This document shows, piece by piece, positions 16,432 through 17,863 of a DNA stretch of 17,863 nucleotides (within the stretch, counting starts at the first letter, position 1; each line of letters opens with the position of its first letter). Under the pieces are notes generated by a model that made no database searches, was not told the DNA's origin, and worked only from the letters and a program-made list of their open reading frames with translations. The translations under genes and the position numbers were made by a program. The DNA comes from Oscillospiraceae bacterium (lineage in GTDB: Bacteria; Bacillota; Clostridia; Oscillospirales; Ruminococcaceae): the NCBI GenBank assembly GCA_017828935.1, contig JAGAUG010000001.1, positions 1 through 17,863 on the forward strand. The letters run 5' to 3'.

Positions 16432-16437
16432 CTTCAT
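16303..16437 (-). CDS. Small cationic/hydrophobic peptide, putative type I toxin
   Basis: A 44-aa peptide, MKKKITGLLKRLVIYIIKMM at the N-terminus, then LTDVTIIEHQV and a hydrophobic INIIFIVI segment ending NHKD; net charge about +4. It has the best Shine-Dalgarno of the window, GGAGGTGAT (16444-16452), six bases before ATG 16437. A longer in-frame version from GTG 16497 has no RBS and would overlap the regulatory hairpin, so I reject it. The mRNA starts at a consensus promoter (16544-16572). Its SD lies within a 15-bp hairpin, its ends are complementary, and an antisense promoter opposes it. These are marks of type I toxin mRNAs. The peptide matches no toxin family I know (not Fst, TxpA, BsrG or Hok), and the hydrophobic stretch is short for a classic membrane toxin, so the role is inferred from architecture. 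Confidence 0.6.
   Translation of the reverse strand: MKKKITGLLKRLVIYIIKMMLTDVTIIEHQVNINIIFIVINHKD
16395..16431 (+). terminator. Terminator of the antisense RNA
   Basis: AAATAACT (16395-16402) and AGTTATTT (16420-16427) form an 8-bp stem followed by TTTT, inside the start region of the opposite-strand peptide gene. The 17-nt loop contains TTTTAAAA. Confidence 0.5.
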
Positions 16438-16439
16438 TC

Positions 16440-16494
16440 GGACATCACCTCCAAACTTCCTAAAATCAATATAACTGTGAAGTTGGGGATGTCC
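16440..16494 (-). promoter_or_regulatory. SD-sequestering hairpin in the putative toxin leader
   Basis: On the mRNA, GGACATC (16488-16494) pairs with GATGTCC (16440-16446), and CCAACTTC (just 3' of it) pairs with GAAGTTTGG (ending 16451) with one bulge, about 15 bp. The Shine-Dalgarno GGAGGTGAT is split between both stem arms and the small internal loop, and the stem ends two bases before the ATG, so initiation should be blocked in this fold. Confidence 0.75.
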
Positions 16495-16534
16495 CACAAA
16501 GATTAATAACCCTATTTTTTTAATCTTTTCTTTG
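16494..16534 (-). repeat. Right arm of the interrupted terminal inverted repeat
   Basis: Exact complement, in three blocks, of 16273-16315. In the minus-strand transcript this is the extreme 5' end. The extra spacer on this side is an A-run of eight bases between blocks. Confidence 0.85.
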
Positions 16535-16543
16535 GCGAATTCT

Positions 16544-16572
16544 ATTATATATTATTTTTATTCGCCTGTCAA
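16544..16572 (-). promoter_or_regulatory. Consensus promoter of the small minus-strand gene, inside a palindrome
   Basis: On the minus strand TTGACA (16567-16572), 17-nt spacer, TATAAT (16544-16549). GGCGAAT (16534-16540) and ATTCGCC (16560-16566) form an inverted repeat around the -10, 7-bp arms separated by 19 bases, which could be a repressor operator. The predicted start is near 16537. Confidence 0.78.
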
Positions 16573-16603
16573 TTTTTAAGTAAAAAATTTATAAAAACTT
16601 TAG

Positions 16604-16668
16604 ATTTGACAAGAATATTTTCTGGGTTTTCGGCGCTCCGGCGCCGAGAATTCTCAAATCTAAAATTC
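16604..16668 (+). repeat. 65-bp hairpin repeat, copy B
   Basis: Direct repeat of copy A. The stem TTTAGATTTG (16599-16608) pairs with CAAATCTAAA (16655-16664), AGAAT with ATTCT, and the tip CGGCGC-TCCG-GCGCCG (16631-16646) is perfect. One differing outer position is compensatory (A-T in copy A, G-C here) and another changes G-U to G-C, so the fold seems to be maintained. Confidence 0.75.
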
Positions 16669-16847
16669 CGATGAGACAAGATGATAGTGTTAATAAGCCT
16701 TTATCAATCGTTTCGGCTTTTAAAAAATAATTATTTTTTTGTTGATAAGAATAAATTTTATAAAGATAGTATAAGTTAGTTATATTATCTTTTTTAATTC
16801 TAGATTCTAGATATAAAATTTTACTAAAAAAAATTTTATAAAAACAC
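16669..16847. other. Non-coding spacer with AT palindromes
   Basis: No ORF with a ribosome binding site. It holds AAGCC (16695-16699) / GGCTT (16715-16719) followed by TTTA, a possible weak terminator. It also holds TTATCAA/TTGATAA around 16701-16748, a tandem TTCTAGA repeat near 16798-16811, and a perfect ATAAAATTTT/AAAATTTTAT hairpin just before the next promoter. None of these can be assigned a role. Confidence 0.4.
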
Positions 16848-16876
16848 TTGATTTATAACAAAAAATATATTATAAT
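16848..16876 (+). promoter_or_regulatory. Promoter of the GLUG-repeat surface protein
   Basis: TTGATT (16848-16853), 17-nt spacer, TATAAT (16871-16876). The predicted start near 16883 gives a leader of about 139 bases before ATG 17022. Confidence 0.7.
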
Positions 16877-16940
16877 AAATATTAGAACAAGACAAGTCCT
16901 CAAAAAATCTACCCTCAGCCCAGCTCAATTATAAATTTTG

Positions 16941-16976
16941 TCTCTCTTGAGATCAAGAGAGAAGGCGCGAAGCGCC
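16941..16976 (+). promoter_or_regulatory. Two tandem hairpins in the surface-protein leader
   Basis: TCTCTCTTGA/TCAAGAGAGA (16941-16962, perfect 10-base arms with a small loop) is followed directly by GGCGC-GAA-GCGCC (16964-16976). They lie in the middle of the 5' leader, about 45 bases before the ATG. They could protect the mRNA or control translation; no riboswitch family is recognised. Confidence 0.6.
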
Positions 16977-17021
16977 AGAGTGATTGAAAAATTTTAATTA
17001 TTAATTCAGGAGGAAATTTTT

Positions 17022-17863
17022 ATGTATTTTATAAAAAAATTAAATAATTTAAAAAATAATTTAGGATTTAATTTACCAAAATTTGGTACGGGGGGGGTAC
17101 TAGTAGATATAAAAATATAATAATTTTTATTATATTTTTACTAAGTATTAGTATTCGGTCTTTTGGAGATATTACATATGACTCTAACGGATATGCAAAA
17201 GAGAGTGATGGAACTATAATAAGTTATCAGCCAGCGACGCAAGTTCAAGAAGGAGATGCGACTTATCCAGATTATGTAGGTTATTACAAAATAGAAAACG
17301 CAGGAAATCTATATTGGTTCGCTGATCAGGTAAATAACGGCAATACTAGTATTAACGCGATATTAACAGAAGACATAACTATAAACAGCGACGAAGTTAT
17401 GGATGCTATAAAAGAAGCAGATGGAGCTGATAATTTAGGAAAAGCTTTAAGTTGGACGCCGATCGGAAAAGATTATAGTAATAGATATACAGGGATTTTC
17501 GAAGGAAATAATAAAACGATTAGCGGGCTATATTTTAATAACGATAACCAATATTACGTAGGATTGTTTGGGTATGTTCAAAACGGAACTATTAAAGACG
17601 TAGGAGTAAAAAACTCTTATTTTAAAGCTAGAGACTACGTCGGAGGACTGATTGGTAATTTTGATGTTTCTGGAACCGGAGAAGGAAAAGTAAGTGGAAG
17701 TTATAGTAGTGAGTGTACAGTAACAGGTACGAGTGATTTTGCTTCTGTCGGAGGACTGATTGGTAATTTTTCTGTTTCTGGAACCGGAGAAGGAAAAGTA
17801 AGTGGAAGTTATAGTAGTGAGTGTACAGTAACAGGATCTGTTTATGTCGGAGGACTGATTGGT
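17022..17863 (+). CDS. Phase-variable GLUG-repeat surface protein, OFF frame, 3' end beyond window
   Basis: ATG 17022 has a strong AGGAGG (17008-17013) eight bases upstream. As written, the frame ends at TAA 17118-17120 after 32 codons. The frame entered if the G8 run (17090-17097) had nine or six Gs is open from the run to the window end. It encodes a hydrophobic signal segment (RYKNIIIFIIFLLSISI), then SFGDITYDSNGYAKES, and a domain with NAGNLYWFADQVNNG and GIFEGNNKTISGLYF typical of large GLUG-motif surface proteins, then VGLFGYVQNGTIKDVGV and VGGLIGNF repeats. No ATG, GTG or TTG start with an RBS exists downstream of the run for that frame. It is probably a secreted or cell-surface adhesin-like protein. 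An assembly error in the G run is the main alternative to real phase variation. Confidence 0.8.
17090..17097 (+). repeat. G8 homopolymer, predicted phase-variation switch
   Basis: Eight Gs in a row in DNA with few Gs, located inside the 5' coding end of the surface-protein gene and upstream of the signal-peptide core. One extra G (or two fewer) joins the start codon to the long downstream reading frame. Confidence 0.8.
17639..17863 (+). repeat. Tandem GLUG-motif repeats
   Basis: Near-identical units begin with GTCGGAGGACTGATTGG at 17639, 17747 and 17846 (108 and 99 bp apart; the third is cut by the window end). Each encodes VGGLIGNF, SGTGEGKVSGSYSS and ECTVTG. Nearly unchanged DNA between units points to recent duplication, and differences are concentrated at the unit junctions. 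Confidence 0.9.

Noticed and set aside
16303..16497. Longer 64-aa version of the small minus-strand peptide starting at GTG 16497
   Set aside because: No SD upstream, and the extra codons coincide with the SD-sequestering hairpin; ATG 16437 has an ideal SD.
16140..16670. CRISPR-like array
   Set aside because: The repeats are only two full copies 443 bp apart plus one partial copy, palindromic and without regular spacers; no cas genes are near.
16941..16990. Resemblance of the leader hairpin (CTTGAGATCAAGAGAG) to the start of a SAM-I riboswitch
   Set aside because: Only the first few bases look alike; the conserved internal loops and remaining helices of SAM-I do not follow, and the gene is not in sulfur metabolism.

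Overview
The window is strongly AT-rich and looks like chromosome of a low-GC Gram-positive (Bacillota, Clostridia-like) bacterium. The reasons are near-consensus TTGACA/TATAAT promoters with 17-nt spacers, purine-rich ribosome binding sites, a V-type ATPase, a 6S RNA and a secreted N-acetylmuramoyl-L-alanine amidase. I cannot name the genus. Almost every gene is on the + strand.

Left part (1-8466), housekeeping: a secreted cell-wall amidase (10-1848) ends at a GC-rich terminator. It is followed by a tight replication/repair cluster of ligA (NAD-dependent DNA ligase), dnaE (DNA polymerase III alpha) and a membrane-anchored ComEC-like metallo-beta-lactamase protein. Middle-left (8467-9747), accessory-looking: 340 bases of apparent non-coding DNA, then an orphan IS1 InsA-like zinc-finger/HTH protein whose promoter predicts a leaderless mRNA, a terminator, and a small SLOG/DUF2493-type nucleotide-binding protein with its own promoter.

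Middle (9822-15793), metabolism: an APC amino-acid permease, a PduL-type phosphotransacylase, a partial V-ATPase operon (subunits K, F, E, D but not the catalytic A and B, nor C and I), and the iscS-iscU iron-sulfur pair. A 6S RNA gene follows, with promoter, closing stem, central bubble, terminal rod and terminator all visible.

Right part (16140-17863) is the most interesting. Two copies of a 65-bp hairpin repeat flank a compact ~260-bp module. A consensus promoter points inward from each end, and the ends carry 33 bp of complementary sequence. On the minus strand a 44-aa cationic/hydrophobic peptide has a perfect Shine-Dalgarno buried in a 15-bp hairpin, and the opposing promoter would make an antisense RNA over its 3' half. 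This is the architecture of a type I toxin-antitoxin locus, although the peptide belongs to no family I recognise. Immediately after it is a GLUG-repeat surface protein, truncated by the window edge, whose reading frame is broken at a run of eight Gs just before the signal peptide. Nine (or six) Gs would restore it, so it appears to be a phase-variable surface protein caught in the OFF state.
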